NCBI GenBank assembly: GCA_936908745.1
Contig: CAKZFX010000012.1
Span: 124,001 to 188,000 of the forward strand
Origin: an uncultured Chitinophagaceae bacterium
Lineage (GTDB): Bacteria; Bacteroidota; Bacteroidia; Chitinophagales; Chitinophagaceae
DNA: 64,000 nucleotides
Direction of reading: 5' to 3'
The position numbers and the translations under genes are program-made. Below, in pieces: positions 1-8,226 of this stretch. Every line of letters begins with the position of its first letter. Position 1 is the stretch's first letter. Under the pieces are notes generated by a model. That model saw only the letters and a list, made by a program, of their open reading frames with translations, did not search any database and had not been told where the DNA came from.

Positions 1-731
1 GAGGAGTGCGGCTCCTGGAAGATCTTTTGTTTTATTTTTTCTTCGTTGTCGTCAAGATTGAACCAGATAATATCACTGCGGTGTGTCATCAGCGAAGTGA
101 TATTCCGGTCGCCGAGATGAAATACCCGTTCAATGATCTGTTGCTCGGCTTCATCAATCGTTCCGGCTTCCGTTCCTTCGGTGATCAGCGTTTTGATCTC
201 TTCTTCCGTTACGGCATCGTCAGACGTACGTTTGATATTAAAAACAGAAAAGAAAATATTACTTGTTTTATTCAGCAACCATACAAACGGATGCGTGATC
301 ATCGCAAAAATGCGCATCGGGTTGGCGGCCGACTTTGCAATCTTTTCTGCCCGCAGCAACCCGATCCGTTTCGGGATCAGTTCACCAAATACAATAGAAA
401 GATAGGTGACGATGATAACGATCAGCGTGGTGGAAATAGTTTCGGCATACGGTTTCAGCACGGCAATCTTTTCTACCCACGGTTGCAGGTCTTTGCCAAA
501 ACGTTCACCGGAATACACACCCGTGATAATGGAAATAAGAGTGATGCCGATTTGTACAGCTGACAGGAATAGTTCAGGATGGTTGGACAGTTCCAGTGCC
601 GCCCTTGCATTTTTATCGCCTTTTTCGGCCTGGCTTTCGAGGCGTCCCTTGCGGGCGGAAACGAGTGAAATTTCGGCCATCGAAAACAGGCCATTGAGAA
701 GAATGAGTAAGCACAATATAAAGATATCCAT
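1..731 (-). CDS. CNNM/CorC (hemolysin C) family membrane protein, C-terminus beyond the left edge
   Basis: The reverse strand is open from an ATG at 731 to the window edge, about 243 codons without a stop. The N-terminus (MDIFILCLLILLNGLFSMAE) begins a DUF21/CNNM transmembrane domain, with further hydrophobic segments and the family motif FGELIPKR near residue 120. From about residue 190 a soluble part begins (TEEEIKTLITEGTEAGTIDE, then ERVFHLGDR), which is the usual lead-in to the CBS pair. The CBS pair and any C-terminal CorC_HlyC domain are cut off. Family members are membrane proteins linked to Mg2+/Co2+ transport or resistance, and the substrate is not established by sequence. The phosphatase gene upstream on the same strand ends 10 bp before this start, so the two may be co-transcribed. 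The gliding protein GldE is a relative, but nothing here marks this gene as GldE. Confidence 0.85.
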   Translation of the reverse strand, partial: MDIFILCLLILLNGLFSMAEISLVSARKGRLESQAEKGDKNARAALELSNHPELFLSAVQIGITLISIITGVYSGERFGKDLQPWVEKIAVLKPYAETISTTLIVIIVTYLSIVFGELIPKRIGLLRAEKIAKSAANPMRIFAMITHPFVWLLNKTSNIFFSVFNIKRTSDDAVTEEEIKTLITEGTEAGTIDEAEQQIIERVFHLGDRNITSLMTHRSDIIWFNLDDNEEKIKQKIFQEPHS

Positions 732-741
732 CAGGGGATCA

Positions 742-1350
742 TCATTGATTATAATCGAAGATAGCAAATCCGAAACGCTTATTGAAAATCAAAGCGGAAA
801 TGCTGCCGACCAAAATGCCTAAAATGGCGCCGCCCAGCACGTCGAACGGGTAGTGAACCCCCACGTACACCTGTGCGTAGGCGATAGCAGCGGCCCAAAT
901 AAAGCCGATCCAGGCTATTTTGGGCAAAACATGCCGGAAACTAAAGAAGAAGAAGGTGGCCATGCCAAAGTGGTTGGCGGCATGGTTGGAAGTGAAACTA
1001 TAACCGCCGGAGCAGTTATTTATAAGAAGCCGGATGCTGCCGGCCAGCTCCGGGTCGAAGCAGGGGCGCAGCCGTTGGAAATTATGTTTGAACAAATAAG
1101 TGCCCGCCATATCTGTCAGCGCCACGGTGCAGATAAAAAAAACGATCCACCAGCCGCTTCTTTTTTTAAAATTGCTGACAACAAATACTAATAAGAATAA
1201 ATATAATGGCGCCCAGGTGCTGCCATTCCGCAGCCAGGGCATTACGGCGTCAAAAAAGGAATTTGTCCACTGGCTGTTGATGGTCCTGAACAGCGAACGG
1301 TCAAGATTCACCAGGCCCGACATAATCGACAAAAAGAAAATCGTTAACAT
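742..1350 (-). CDS. PAP2 superfamily phosphatase (lipid phosphate phosphatase-like)
   Basis: A 202-residue membrane protein with several hydrophobic segments. PAP2 signatures appear in order: KHNFQRLRP (motif 1, KX6RP type), SFTSNHAAN (motif 2, with the catalytic-type His) and YVGVHYPFDVLGG (motif 3, with His and Asp). Motif 3 normally carries an Arg a few residues before the Gly-Val-His; here that position is occupied within AQVYVGVH and no Arg is seen. The likely role is dephosphorylation of a lipid phosphate such as undecaprenyl diphosphate or phosphatidic acid at the inner membrane; the substrate is not determined. The start shown is the first ATG; an internal Met about residue 10 (MSGLVNLDRS) is a possible alternative. 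The CNNM-family gene follows 10 bp downstream on the same strand. Confidence 0.87.
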   Translation of the reverse strand: MLTIFFLSIMSGLVNLDRSLFRTINSQWTNSFFDAVMPWLRNGSTWAPLYLFLLVFVVSNFKKRSGWWIVFFICTVALTDMAGTYLFKHNFQRLRPCFDPELAGSIRLLINNCSGGYSFTSNHAANHFGMATFFFFSFRHVLPKIAWIGFIWAAAIAYAQVYVGVHYPFDVLGGAILGILVGSISALIFNKRFGFAIFDYNQ

Positions 1351-1421
1351 CTGTACAAAAGTAACCTTTACCGTTTACCGGCAGTCATAGAAAGAGTTTA
1401 CAAATAACTTTTTTCCCGCAG

Positions 1422-1530
1422 ACCTGCCTGTCGGCAGACAGGTCTCGCTGATTCTCGTTGATCTCTTATTGCCTCTGCGTTTATCTGCGTGATCTGCGGG
1501 AGATTTATTTTATACAAAATCACGTCCGAT
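1422..1530 (+). repeat. Intergenic dispersed repeat with a near-palindrome
   Basis: A 22-bp near-palindrome at 1422-1443 (core CCTGCCTGTCGGCAGACAGG) is followed by repeated words built on CTGCG and CTGAT (tctcgctgat, tctgcgtttatctgcgtgatctgc spread over 1443-1500). There is no open frame of coding quality. The same palindrome core recurs at 11130-11177 and 63401-63420, so it looks like a small dispersed element rather than a terminator of either divergent neighbour. Confidence 0.6.
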
Positions 1531-1587
1531 GGGTATTGCCTATCCCGTTAAAAATGACGTTTTTTGTAACTCTTTTGCAAGAACTGA

Positions 1588-3564
1588 ATGCTGACAAAGT
1601 ATCGGATACCAAAAACGGTTTTATGGGTGATCAATTTATTGCTCATCTTCCTGCTGATCTTTACGATCTTCAGGCTGGCCACTTTTTTTGCCTTTAAACC
1701 CAAAGGTCTTTCTATCGTTGATCTCATTCCTTCCTTCCTGATGGGCGCACAATATGACCTGCGCTGGATCGCTATTATATTATTACCGATTGTGCTGGTA
1801 AGCATGCACTACCGCTGGTCGCCTTTTTATTCGGCTAAAAATAAACGCTGGTGGACATGGTATCTCGCTGTCATTACGTTTATTGTGTTCTTCTTTTTTG
1901 CCGCCGACTTTGGCAGTTTTTCGTATAACCAGACAAGACTGGATGCGGGGGCAATGAACTTTGCCGAGGATTTCAATATCTCCTGGCGCATGATGTGGCA
2001 AACCTACCCGATGCTCTGGCTGTTGCTGGGGCTGGTGGTGGCCGTTATTATTTTCCGCTGGATGTATCATAAAAGCCATTGGCGGGTGATCAATAAAACC
2101 GATGGCAAGGGTATTCCTTACCGCCGCAAATACTTTATCATTACGGCCGTGGTGCTGGTTATTTTTATTTATGGCCGCATTGGTATCAAACCGTTGACAT
2201 GGAAAGAAAGTTTTGTATTCAGGGATAATTTCAAATCGTATTTGGCACTGAATCCATTGCAAAATTTCTTTTCCACCTTACGCCTTCGTCATCCTGAATT
2301 CAATGAACAAAAAGCAAGGGAAGTTTACCCGCTGATGGCAGAGTGGATGCAACTGCCGGAGAAAAAAGGATTTTCATGGCGACGTGTGGTGGCGCCAACC
2401 AGCAAGGCGATTGAAAGCCGCCCCAACGTTGTGCTGGTGATGTGTGAATCGTTCAGTATGTATAAAAGCACGATGAGCGGCAACCCGCTGAACACAACGC
2501 CTTATTTTGATTCGCTGACGCAAAAAGGGATCTTTTTTGAACGCTGTTTTTCCCCGCATTTTTCCACGGCAAGAGGTTTGTTTGCCATCGTTACCGGCAT
2601 ACCGGATGCGCAGTTGTTTAAATTCTCGACCCGCAACCGGCTGGCGCAAAAACAACATACCATCATTGACAATTTTGAAGGATATAACAAACATTATTTC
2701 TTAGGCGGCAGCCCGGAATTCAACAACTTCAAAGGCTTGCTGGCCAATATTGACGGCCTGCAAATGCACACAGAGGGTAGTTTAAAATCGCCTAAAATAA
2801 ATGTGTGGGGCATCAGCGATAAGGACTTGTTTATGGAAGCGAACGATGTGTTCCGTGCAGAAACCAAACCTTTTTTCGCCATTGTGCAAACGTCGGACAA
2901 TCACCGCCCGTATATGATTCCGGCGCGGGACACGGCAGAGTTTAAACAGGAATACGTGGATGATGAAACCTTATTGAAATACGGTTTTGAATCGCTGGAA
3001 GAATTCAATACGTTCCGCTACGCTGATTTTTGTTTTAAGAAATTTATACAGGCAGCCGAGAAAGAGCCGTATTTCCATAATACCATTTTTGTGTTTATCG
3101 GCGATCATGGCGTGGCGGGCAACGCAGAGCAAATGTACCCGGCCGCATGGACAGATCATCGCCTGACCGATGAGCATGTGCCGCTGCTTTTTTATGCGCC
3201 TTATTTATTACAGCCGCAAAAAAGAGCAGAAGTGGTGTCGCAGATAGATGTGTTGCCAACCATTGCCGGGATGCTGCAACAGCCGTATGTGAACACCACA
3301 TTGGGAAGGGATTTATTAGACCCGAACAAGAAAAATAATTTTGCGTTTATCACCAACACGGCTGGTAAGATCGGGATGGTAAATGATGATTTTTATTTTA
3401 TCAAAAACCTGAATTTCCCCGATGAACAATTGGTGCCGATCCAGTACACGCAAAAACAGTATAGCAAGGAGCAGCGGGATTCCATCCAGCAGCGGTTATC
3501 TTCTTTTACATCCGCTTTCTTTGAGACGGCCCGTTATATGATTATGAATAATTCGAAGGATTAA
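1588..3564 (+). CDS. LTA synthase-like sulfatase-family membrane enzyme
   Basis: A 658-residue protein. The first about 210 residues hold five or so hydrophobic segments; the rest is an extracytoplasmic sulfatase/alkaline-phosphatase fold as in LtaS and MdoB. Metal and active-site features are visible: CESFS (Glu near 287), STARG with a Thr near 327 at the catalytic position, a DNHRPY segment and the GDHG pair near 506-507. LtaS-type enzymes transfer glycerol phosphate and MdoB transfers phosphoglycerol. Bacteroidota do not make Gram-positive lipoteichoic acid, so the acceptor here is unknown and could be an envelope lipid or glycan. The ATG at 1588 is used; it begins MLTKYRIPKTVLW, a plausible cytoplasmic end before the first membrane segment. 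The 3' end overlaps the convergent gene by 4 bp. Confidence 0.87.
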   Translation: MLTKYRIPKTVLWVINLLLIFLLIFTIFRLATFFAFKPKGLSIVDLIPSFLMGAQYDLRWIAIILLPIVLVSMHYRWSPFYSAKNKRWWTWYLAVITFIVFFFFAADFGSFSYNQTRLDAGAMNFAEDFNISWRMMWQTYPMLWLLLGLVVAVIIFRWMYHKSHWRVINKTDGKGIPYRRKYFIITAVVLVIFIYGRIGIKPLTWKESFVFRDNFKSYLALNPLQNFFSTLRLRHPEFNEQKAREVYPLMAEWMQLPEKKGFSWRRVVAPTSKAIESRPNVVLVMCESFSMYKSTMSGNPLNTTPYFDSLTQKGIFFERCFSPHFSTARGLFAIVTGIPDAQLFKFSTRNRLAQKQHTIIDNFEGYNKHYFLGGSPEFNNFKGLLANIDGLQMHTEGSLKSPKINVWGISDKDLFMEANDVFRAETKPFFAIVQTSDNHRPYMIPARDTAEFKQEYVDDETLLKYGFESLEEFNTFRYADFCFKKFIQAAEKEPYFHNTIFVFIGDHGVAGNAEQMYPAAWTDHRLTDEHVPLLFYAPYLLQPQKRAEVVSQIDVLPTIAGMLQQPYVNTTLGRDLLDPNKKNNFAFITNTAGKIGMVNDDFYFIKNLNFPDEQLVPIQYTQKQYSKEQRDSIQQRLSSFTSAFFETARYMIMNNSKD

Positions 3565-4520
3565 TAGTCTCCGCCCATAAAGGAAGTAAATTCTATTATA
3601 CCATCTTTTCCGGGCTTATAGTCAGCAATTGTTATTTTAAATCTGTCATCTGATATGCCCTGTTTGTATATAAGTAAATCTTTTATCTTCTTTTGCGATT
3701 CCTTTAGCTTGCTTAAACTTTTGGCATCTTTTGCATAGCCGCTTATTTCAAGTGAAATTTCAGGATGATTTCTTAAGATAGTGCCCAATGTGTCGATAAT
3801 AGCTTTGTGCTCATCGGTCATTCCTTTTTTCCTGTAATCATATTTTAAGTTGGATAAATCCAGTTGTAGATAATCAGGGTATATAGCTCCCATGATAAAT
3901 GACCGGTATGCTTTTGAGCTCAGTGTAATATTGTAGCTGGTACTGCCCATCGCGGAATGATAACTTTGGGCTGTATTATCATAATCAGGGTGACTAACAG
4001 AGATTGTATAAAATTTGTTTAGGTCTTTCAGCTCAGGCGAAAAACTGAGGATGCCGCTGCTATCAGTAATGCCTATTCTCACGTTATTAAAAAAGATTTC
4101 AGCACCGCTGATAGGTAAGTTTTGACCTGCTTTTACAGAAACAAGGATTTTTGCTGTGTCCTGTACAGCCTGTTTTTCCTCTACTGATAATTGCACGGTA
4201 TCAGGTTTTTTCTTACTGGTTTTTGCTGAAGTTCCTTTGAAGGTCAAAAAAGCCAGCAATACAGCAGCAACCCGTTTGGTTAAATAAGGTAATGACCTGT
4301 TGGGTCTCTTTTCCGAAAGATCGATTCCTAATTGGGAAGGAAGTATTCTGCCGCAAACATTGGTATGTTGTCTGAAATAGCTGATCAGTTGCTCATCTGT
4401 CATGGACGTAAAATCAACAACTTCTTTATTGCATTGCAGGCAAAACCTGTTTTTGCCAAGGGCTTCCATTTTGTCCCATGAGTTGGCACAAGGAGCATAA
4501 AGATTGAGCGTTTTATCCAT
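3561..4520 (-). CDS. Zinc-ribbon-like N-terminus, single membrane segment, periplasmic carboxypeptidase-regulatory/OmpA-like region
   Basis: A 319-residue protein of unknown function. The N-terminal about 75 residues carry spaced cysteines (APCANSW, FCLQCNKEVVDF, VCGRIL) in a pattern seen at the start of many Bacteroidota proteins, probably a small metal-binding domain. A hydrophobic stretch near residues 90-107 (RVAAVLLAFLTF) is the only membrane segment and there is no signal peptide, so the cysteine domain should be cytoplasmic. Residues about 125-205 look like a carboxypeptidase-regulatory beta-sandwich (VSVKAGQNLPISGAEIFF, then GILSFSPEL). The last about 100 residues (LEISGYAKDAKSL, then KLKESQKKIKDLL) resemble a degenerate OmpA-like peptidoglycan-binding domain. 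The gene lies 13 bp downstream of the methyltransferase gene on the same strand and ends inside the 3' end of the convergent sulfatase-family gene. Confidence 0.75.
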   Translation of the reverse strand: MDKTLNLYAPCANSWDKMEALGKNRFCLQCNKEVVDFTSMTDEQLISYFRQHTNVCGRILPSQLGIDLSEKRPNRSLPYLTKRVAAVLLAFLTFKGTSAKTSKKKPDTVQLSVEEKQAVQDTAKILVSVKAGQNLPISGAEIFFNNVRIGITDSSGILSFSPELKDLNKFYTISVSHPDYDNTAQSYHSAMGSTSYNITLSSKAYRSFIMGAIYPDYLQLDLSNLKYDYRKKGMTDEHKAIIDTLGTILRNHPEISLEISGYAKDAKSLSKLKESQKKIKDLLIYKQGISDDRFKITIADYKPGKDGIIEFTSFMGGDY

Positions 4521-4533
4521 AATAAAAAGACGT

Positions 4534-5340
4534 TTAAGTCAACGGATCAGTCGTTCTTCCATCACTATAAATTCGTTTCTCTTTTCCCGCTGCATCGCCT
4601 GCTGCTTTCTCCGCAATAATGATCAGGCGGGGCGTTTTGTGCGTATCGTAAGGGTTGAAATCATAATCGCCATACACTTCCTGCACCTGCAAGCCCTGGA
4701 AACTTAACATATCGGTGAAATCGCCCAATGAGAATTTGGCTACTTTCTCTGTGTAGCTCATCGGCTCTTTCAACGAAGGATCGCTGACGGTTATTTTTTT
4801 ATAGAAATGGGTATCGTCATCCCAGCGGTTGATCTCATAATGGCTATCGCCGATTGTTTTTAACTGGCTGGCCACAATATGTTGTTCTGAATAATGCACG
4901 TTCAGGTAATCAATTACAAAACGGCCGCCGGGTTGCAGGCTTTGCGCAATGGTGCGGATGGCATTATCATGTTCCCGTCTTGTTTTGAAATAACCAAAGC
5001 TGGTAAAAAAATTGAACGCATACTGGAAATAATTGCCCCAGAACGGCAGGCGCATATCATGCACGAAAAAATGCAGGTTATCTTTTTCATATTCCTGTGC
5101 GGCGGCAATGCTGCTGAACGAAATATCAATGCCCGTCACATCAAATCCATGGGAGGCCAAAAATTTGCTATGTCTCCCTTTGCCACAGGCCACATCCAGC
5201 ATACGGCTTCCCGCAACAGGTTGCAGGCGGCTGATCAGCTTGTCTATAAATGCAGATGCTTCCTGTTCGTCTCTTTCAAAATATAGTTTGTGATAAAACG
5301 GGGAACTGAACCATTGTTGATACCAGGCAGATGCGGACAT
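4534..5340 (-). CDS. Class I SAM-dependent methyltransferase
   Basis: A 268-residue cytoplasmic protein with a Rossmann methyltransferase core. Motif I is MLDVACGKGRHSKFLA near residues 47-62, an acidic ribose-binding position follows in GFDVTGIDIS, and LQPGGRFVIDYLNV is the later strand. The N-terminus (WYQQWFSSPFYHKLYFERDE) is typical of a Bacteroidota family annotated only as methyltransferase-domain proteins. The substrate is unknown. The C-terminal tail of about 20 residues is charged and probably disordered. The next gene on the strand starts 13 bp downstream, which suggests a two-gene operon. The divergent glmM gene begins 91 bp away. Confidence 0.85.
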   Translation of the reverse strand: MSASAWYQQWFSSPFYHKLYFERDEQEASAFIDKLISRLQPVAGSRMLDVACGKGRHSKFLASHGFDVTGIDISFSSIAAAQEYEKDNLHFFVHDMRLPFWGNYFQYAFNFFTSFGYFKTRREHDNAIRTIAQSLQPGGRFVIDYLNVHYSEQHIVASQLKTIGDSHYEINRWDDDTHFYKKITVSDPSLKEPMSYTEKVAKFSLGDFTDMLSFQGLQVQEVYGDYDFNPYDTHKTPRLIIIAEKAAGDAAGKEKRIYSDGRTTDPLT

Positions 5341-5396
5341 AGAAATATTTCAGCAAATGTAACACCTGTGGTGAAAACAGGTTGCTGCCAAACCCG

Positions 5397-5404
5397 TATT
5401 TTTG
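5397..5404 (+). promoter_or_regulatory. Putative Bacteroidota -7 box of glmM
   Basis: TATTTTTG matches the Bacteroidota -7 consensus TAnnTTTG and lies 27 bp before the glmM start. A clear -33 TTTG is not seen, so this is a moderate call. Confidence 0.4.
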
Positions 5405-5430
5405 CTCGCTGAAAAAATAATATATATAAC

Positions 5431-6816
5431 GTGGCATTGATCAAAAGCATATCCGGCATCAGGGGAACAATTGGTGGCAAACCGAGCGATAACCTTACAC
5501 CTGTTGATATTGTAAAATTCACCGCTGCTTATGGCAGCATCGTGGCTGGCAAAAAAAAATCCGCTAAAATCGTGGTGGGACGTGATGGCCGCATCAGCGG
5601 CGCTATGGTACAGCAACTGGTGGTGAATACGCTGGTGGCGCTGGGTATAGATGTAACAGACCTGGGTCTTTCCACCACGCCAACCGTTGAAATGGCGGTA
5701 ACGATGGAAAAAGCCGATGGTGGTATTATCCTTACAGCCAGCCATAATCCCAAAGAATGGAATGCGCTGAAACTCCTGAACAGCGAAGGTGAATTTATTT
5801 CGGCCGAAGTGGGTGCGCAGGTGCTGGAACTGGCCGCAAAGGAAGATTTTTCTTTTGCAACGGTAGACAAATTGGGCACAGTGAAAACCGACGACAGCTT
5901 CCTGCAAAAGCATATAGATGCCATACTGGCTTACCCGTTGGTAAATGCCAAAGCTATTGCGGCCATGAACTATAAAGTGGTGGTGGATGCCATCAACTCA
6001 ACCGGCGCTACCTATGTGCCTGCTGTGTTAAAAGCATTGGGTGTAAAAGAAGTGATCGTATTGAACGAAGAGATAAACGGAAAATTTGCACATAACCCGG
6101 AACCCTTGCCCGAACATCTTTCGCAACTCAGCAGCGAAGTGGTGAAACAAAAAGCCGACATGGGCATCGCGGTTGATCCCGATGTGGACAGGCTTTGTTT
6201 TGTCAATGAAGATGGTTCTTTATTTGGCGAAGAATATACACTCGTGGCCGTGGCTGATTATATATTAGGTCAACGGAAAGGCAACACGGTGAGCAATATG
6301 AGCAGCACCAAAGCCCTGAAAGAAGTGACGATCAAACATGGCGGTGAATACTTCCCTTCGGCCGTAGGAGAGGTGAACGTGGTAAAGAAAATGAAGGAGG
6401 TAAAAGCCGTGATCGGTGGCGAAGGCAATGGCGGTATTATCGTTCCTGATTTTCATTATGGACGTGATGCGCTGATCGGGATTGCTTTATTCTTAAGCCA
6501 TTTGGCAACGCAGAAAAAATCAATCGGATCGCTGCGCAAAACCTATCCCGACTATTTTATTTCCAAGAATAAGATCGAACTCGAAAACGGGCTGGATGTA
6601 AAAGCCATTTTTGAAAAGATCAAAAAGAAATACAAAAAACAGCCGATCAATACCGACGACGGGCTGAAAATAGAATTTGATAACGATTGGGTGCACCTGC
6701 GCACGTCCAACACAGAGCCGATCATCCGCATTTATGCTGAAAGCGATTTTGAGACCAAGGCCAATAATATCGCCATGCGCATTATGCAGGATATCAAAGA
6801 GGTGTCACAGGCTTAA
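5431..6816 (+). CDS. glmM: Phosphoglucosamine mutase
   Basis: A 461-residue enzyme of the alpha-D-phosphohexomutase family that converts glucosamine-6-phosphate to glucosamine-1-phosphate for UDP-GlcNAc, hence for peptidoglycan and LPS. The N-terminus ALIKSISGIRGTIGGK is typical of Bacteroidota GlmM. The phosphoserine loop is TASHNPKEWNALK near residues 100-112, the metal-binding loop is DPDVDRL, the sugar-binding loop is GGEGNGGI, and the phosphate-binding loop is RTSNTEPIIRIY near the C-terminus. The start is GTG at 5431: no ATG in frame would retain the conserved ALIKSISG segment. A phosphomannomutase/phosphoglucomutase assignment is the alternative, but the substrate loops fit GlmM better. 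Confidence 0.9.
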   Translation: MALIKSISGIRGTIGGKPSDNLTPVDIVKFTAAYGSIVAGKKKSAKIVVGRDGRISGAMVQQLVVNTLVALGIDVTDLGLSTTPTVEMAVTMEKADGGIILTASHNPKEWNALKLLNSEGEFISAEVGAQVLELAAKEDFSFATVDKLGTVKTDDSFLQKHIDAILAYPLVNAKAIAAMNYKVVVDAINSTGATYVPAVLKALGVKEVIVLNEEINGKFAHNPEPLPEHLSQLSSEVVKQKADMGIAVDPDVDRLCFVNEDGSLFGEEYTLVAVADYILGQRKGNTVSNMSSTKALKEVTIKHGGEYFPSAVGEVNVVKKMKEVKAVIGGEGNGGIIVPDFHYGRDALIGIALFLSHLATQKKSIGSLRKTYPDYFISKNKIELENGLDVKAIFEKIKKKYKKQPINTDDGLKIEFDNDWVHLRTSNTEPIIRIYAESDFETKANNIAMRIMQDIKEVSQA

Positions 6817-6838
6817 TCCATCTTTTAACGTGATTTTG

Positions 6839-6887
6839 ACCGGCTGCCAACGATTGCGTAATCATTCCGGCAGGCCGGTTATTTTTT
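6839..6887 (+). terminator. Rho-independent terminator after glmM
   Basis: ACCGGCTGCC pairs with GGCAGGCCGGT (one bulged G) across a loop of about 20 nt, followed by TATTTTTT. It lies 22 bp after the glmM stop. Confidence 0.65.
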
Positions 6888-6897
6888 GCACAATGCT

Positions 6898-6905
6898 TAT
6901 CTTTG
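6898..6905 (+). promoter_or_regulatory. Putative -7 box before the cysteine desulfurase gene
   Basis: TATCTTTG, followed by C, matches TAnnTTTG. It lies just after the glmM terminator and 53 bp before the ATG at 6959, which fits an independent promoter. No good -33 TTTG is seen at the expected spacing. Confidence 0.4.
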
Positions 6906-6958
6906 CGCCTCAATAATCTGCTGCCTGCTCGCAACTCGTGGCGCAACCCCGGATAAGT

Positions 6959-8089
6959 ATGGATCGTATTTATTTTGATAATGCAGCTACTACGGCTTTG
7001 GACAAAGAAGTGCTGGACGCTATGCTGCCGTATATGACCACGCAATTTGGCAATCCTTCTTCTATATATTCTTATGGTCGTGAAACAAGGCTGGCGATAG
7101 AAGCGGCCCGTAAGTCAGTGGCCAAACTGCTGAATGCACACCCGGGTGAAATTTTCTTTACCAGTGGCGGCACAGAAAGCAACAACACGGCTATTCTTTC
7201 AGCGATCCGTGATTTGGGTTGTAAACATATCATCACTTCACCGGTTGAGCACCACGCTGTATTACACACAGTAGAGCATTATGGCTGCGGTGATGAAGTG
7301 ACCCACAGTTTTGTAAAACTGTTACCGGATGGACATGTGGATGTAAGTGACCTTGAAGATCAGCTGGCGCAGCAGGGTGATAAGCGTTGTTTGGTTACAC
7401 TGATGCATGCCAATAACGAGATCGGCAATTTATTAGACATAGATGCAGTAGGAGAGATTTGTAAAAAATACAATGCGATTTTCCATTCTGATTGTGTGCA
7501 AACAGTCGGTCATTATCCGTTGGACCTTCGCAAAACGCCGGTGCATTTTATTTCCGGTGCGGGACATAAATTTCATGGTCCCAAAGGCATCGGTATTTTA
7601 TATATCAATGACAATGTAAAGATCAAGCCGTTTATCTATGGCGGCGGGCAGGAACGCAATATGCGTGCAGGAACAGAAAACCTGTATGGTATTGTTGGTT
7701 TTGCCAAAGCACTGGAAATGGCTATGGCGGCTTATGAAAAAGACAGCCAGTATATCCAGTCGCTGAAAACCTATATGATCGAACAACTGGAAACACATAT
7801 CAAAGGCGTTCAGTTCAATGGCGACCAGCAGGGTCGTTGCCTCTACACAGTCGTAAGCGCTGCATTCCCTAAAACGGAAAAATCAGAAATGATACTTTTC
7901 AACCTTGATATGCAGGGTGTTTGCGTATCGGGCGGTAGTGCATGCAGCAGCGGTGCAGATGTGGGCAGCCATGTGATCCGTGCGATCAACAATAACCCCA
8001 ACCTTGTAACGGTGCGTTTCTCTTTTTGTAAGCATAATACAAAAGAAGAAATTGATGCGGTTATAACTAAGCTCAAGGAAATCGTTTAG
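6959..8089 (+). CDS. Cysteine desulfurase (NifS/IscS type, class V aminotransferase fold)
   Basis: A 376-residue PLP enzyme that takes sulfur from L-cysteine for Fe-S clusters and tRNA thiolation. The protein opens with IYFDNAATTALDKEVLDAM. The PLP features are SGGTESNNTAI, the His pair in EHHAVLHTVEH, SDCVQTVGH, and the Schiff-base lysine in GAGHKFHGPKG. The catalytic cysteine lies in VSGGSACSSGADVGSH, close to residue 325. The ATG at 6959 is chosen over an upstream GTG at 6938, because homology begins at MDRIYFDNAATT. No IscU/SUF scaffold gene is adjacent, so its sulfur acceptor cannot be read from context; iscS or nifS would both be over-calls. Confidence 0.88.
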   Translation: MDRIYFDNAATTALDKEVLDAMLPYMTTQFGNPSSIYSYGRETRLAIEAARKSVAKLLNAHPGEIFFTSGGTESNNTAILSAIRDLGCKHIITSPVEHHAVLHTVEHYGCGDEVTHSFVKLLPDGHVDVSDLEDQLAQQGDKRCLVTLMHANNEIGNLLDIDAVGEICKKYNAIFHSDCVQTVGHYPLDLRKTPVHFISGAGHKFHGPKGIGILYINDNVKIKPFIYGGGQERNMRAGTENLYGIVGFAKALEMAMAAYEKDSQYIQSLKTYMIEQLETHIKGVQFNGDQQGRCLYTVVSAAFPKTEKSEMILFNLDMQGVCVSGGSACSSGADVGSHVIRAINNNPNLVTVRFSFCKHNTKEEIDAVITKLKEIV

Positions 8090-8103
8090 TCGGGAAGTCC
8101 GAA

Positions 8104-8179
8104 AAGTCGGGAAGACGGAAAGTCAGGAAGTCGGGAAGACGGAAAGTCAGGAAGTCGGGGAGACGGGAAGTCAGGAAGG
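8104..8179. repeat. Tandem repeat, 24-bp period with nested 8-bp sub-repeat
   Basis: Three consecutive 24-bp copies begin at 8104, 8128 and 8152. Each is made of three related octamers: AAGTCGGG, AAGACGGA and AAGTCAGG. The array starts right after the cysteine desulfurase stop (a divergent copy occupies 8088-8103) and ends before the lipoprotein gene. The 8-bp sub-period is not a multiple of three and there is no coding frame. Confidence 0.85.
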
Positions 8180-8226
8180 CTGCAACGCTTTAATTGTGAT
8201 CGTTGTCAGGATCTGAAAAGGTTTGT

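Noticed and set aside
853..1390. Plus-strand frames opposite the PAP2 gene
   Set aside because: They are shadows of the phosphatase, which has all three family motifs on the minus strand.
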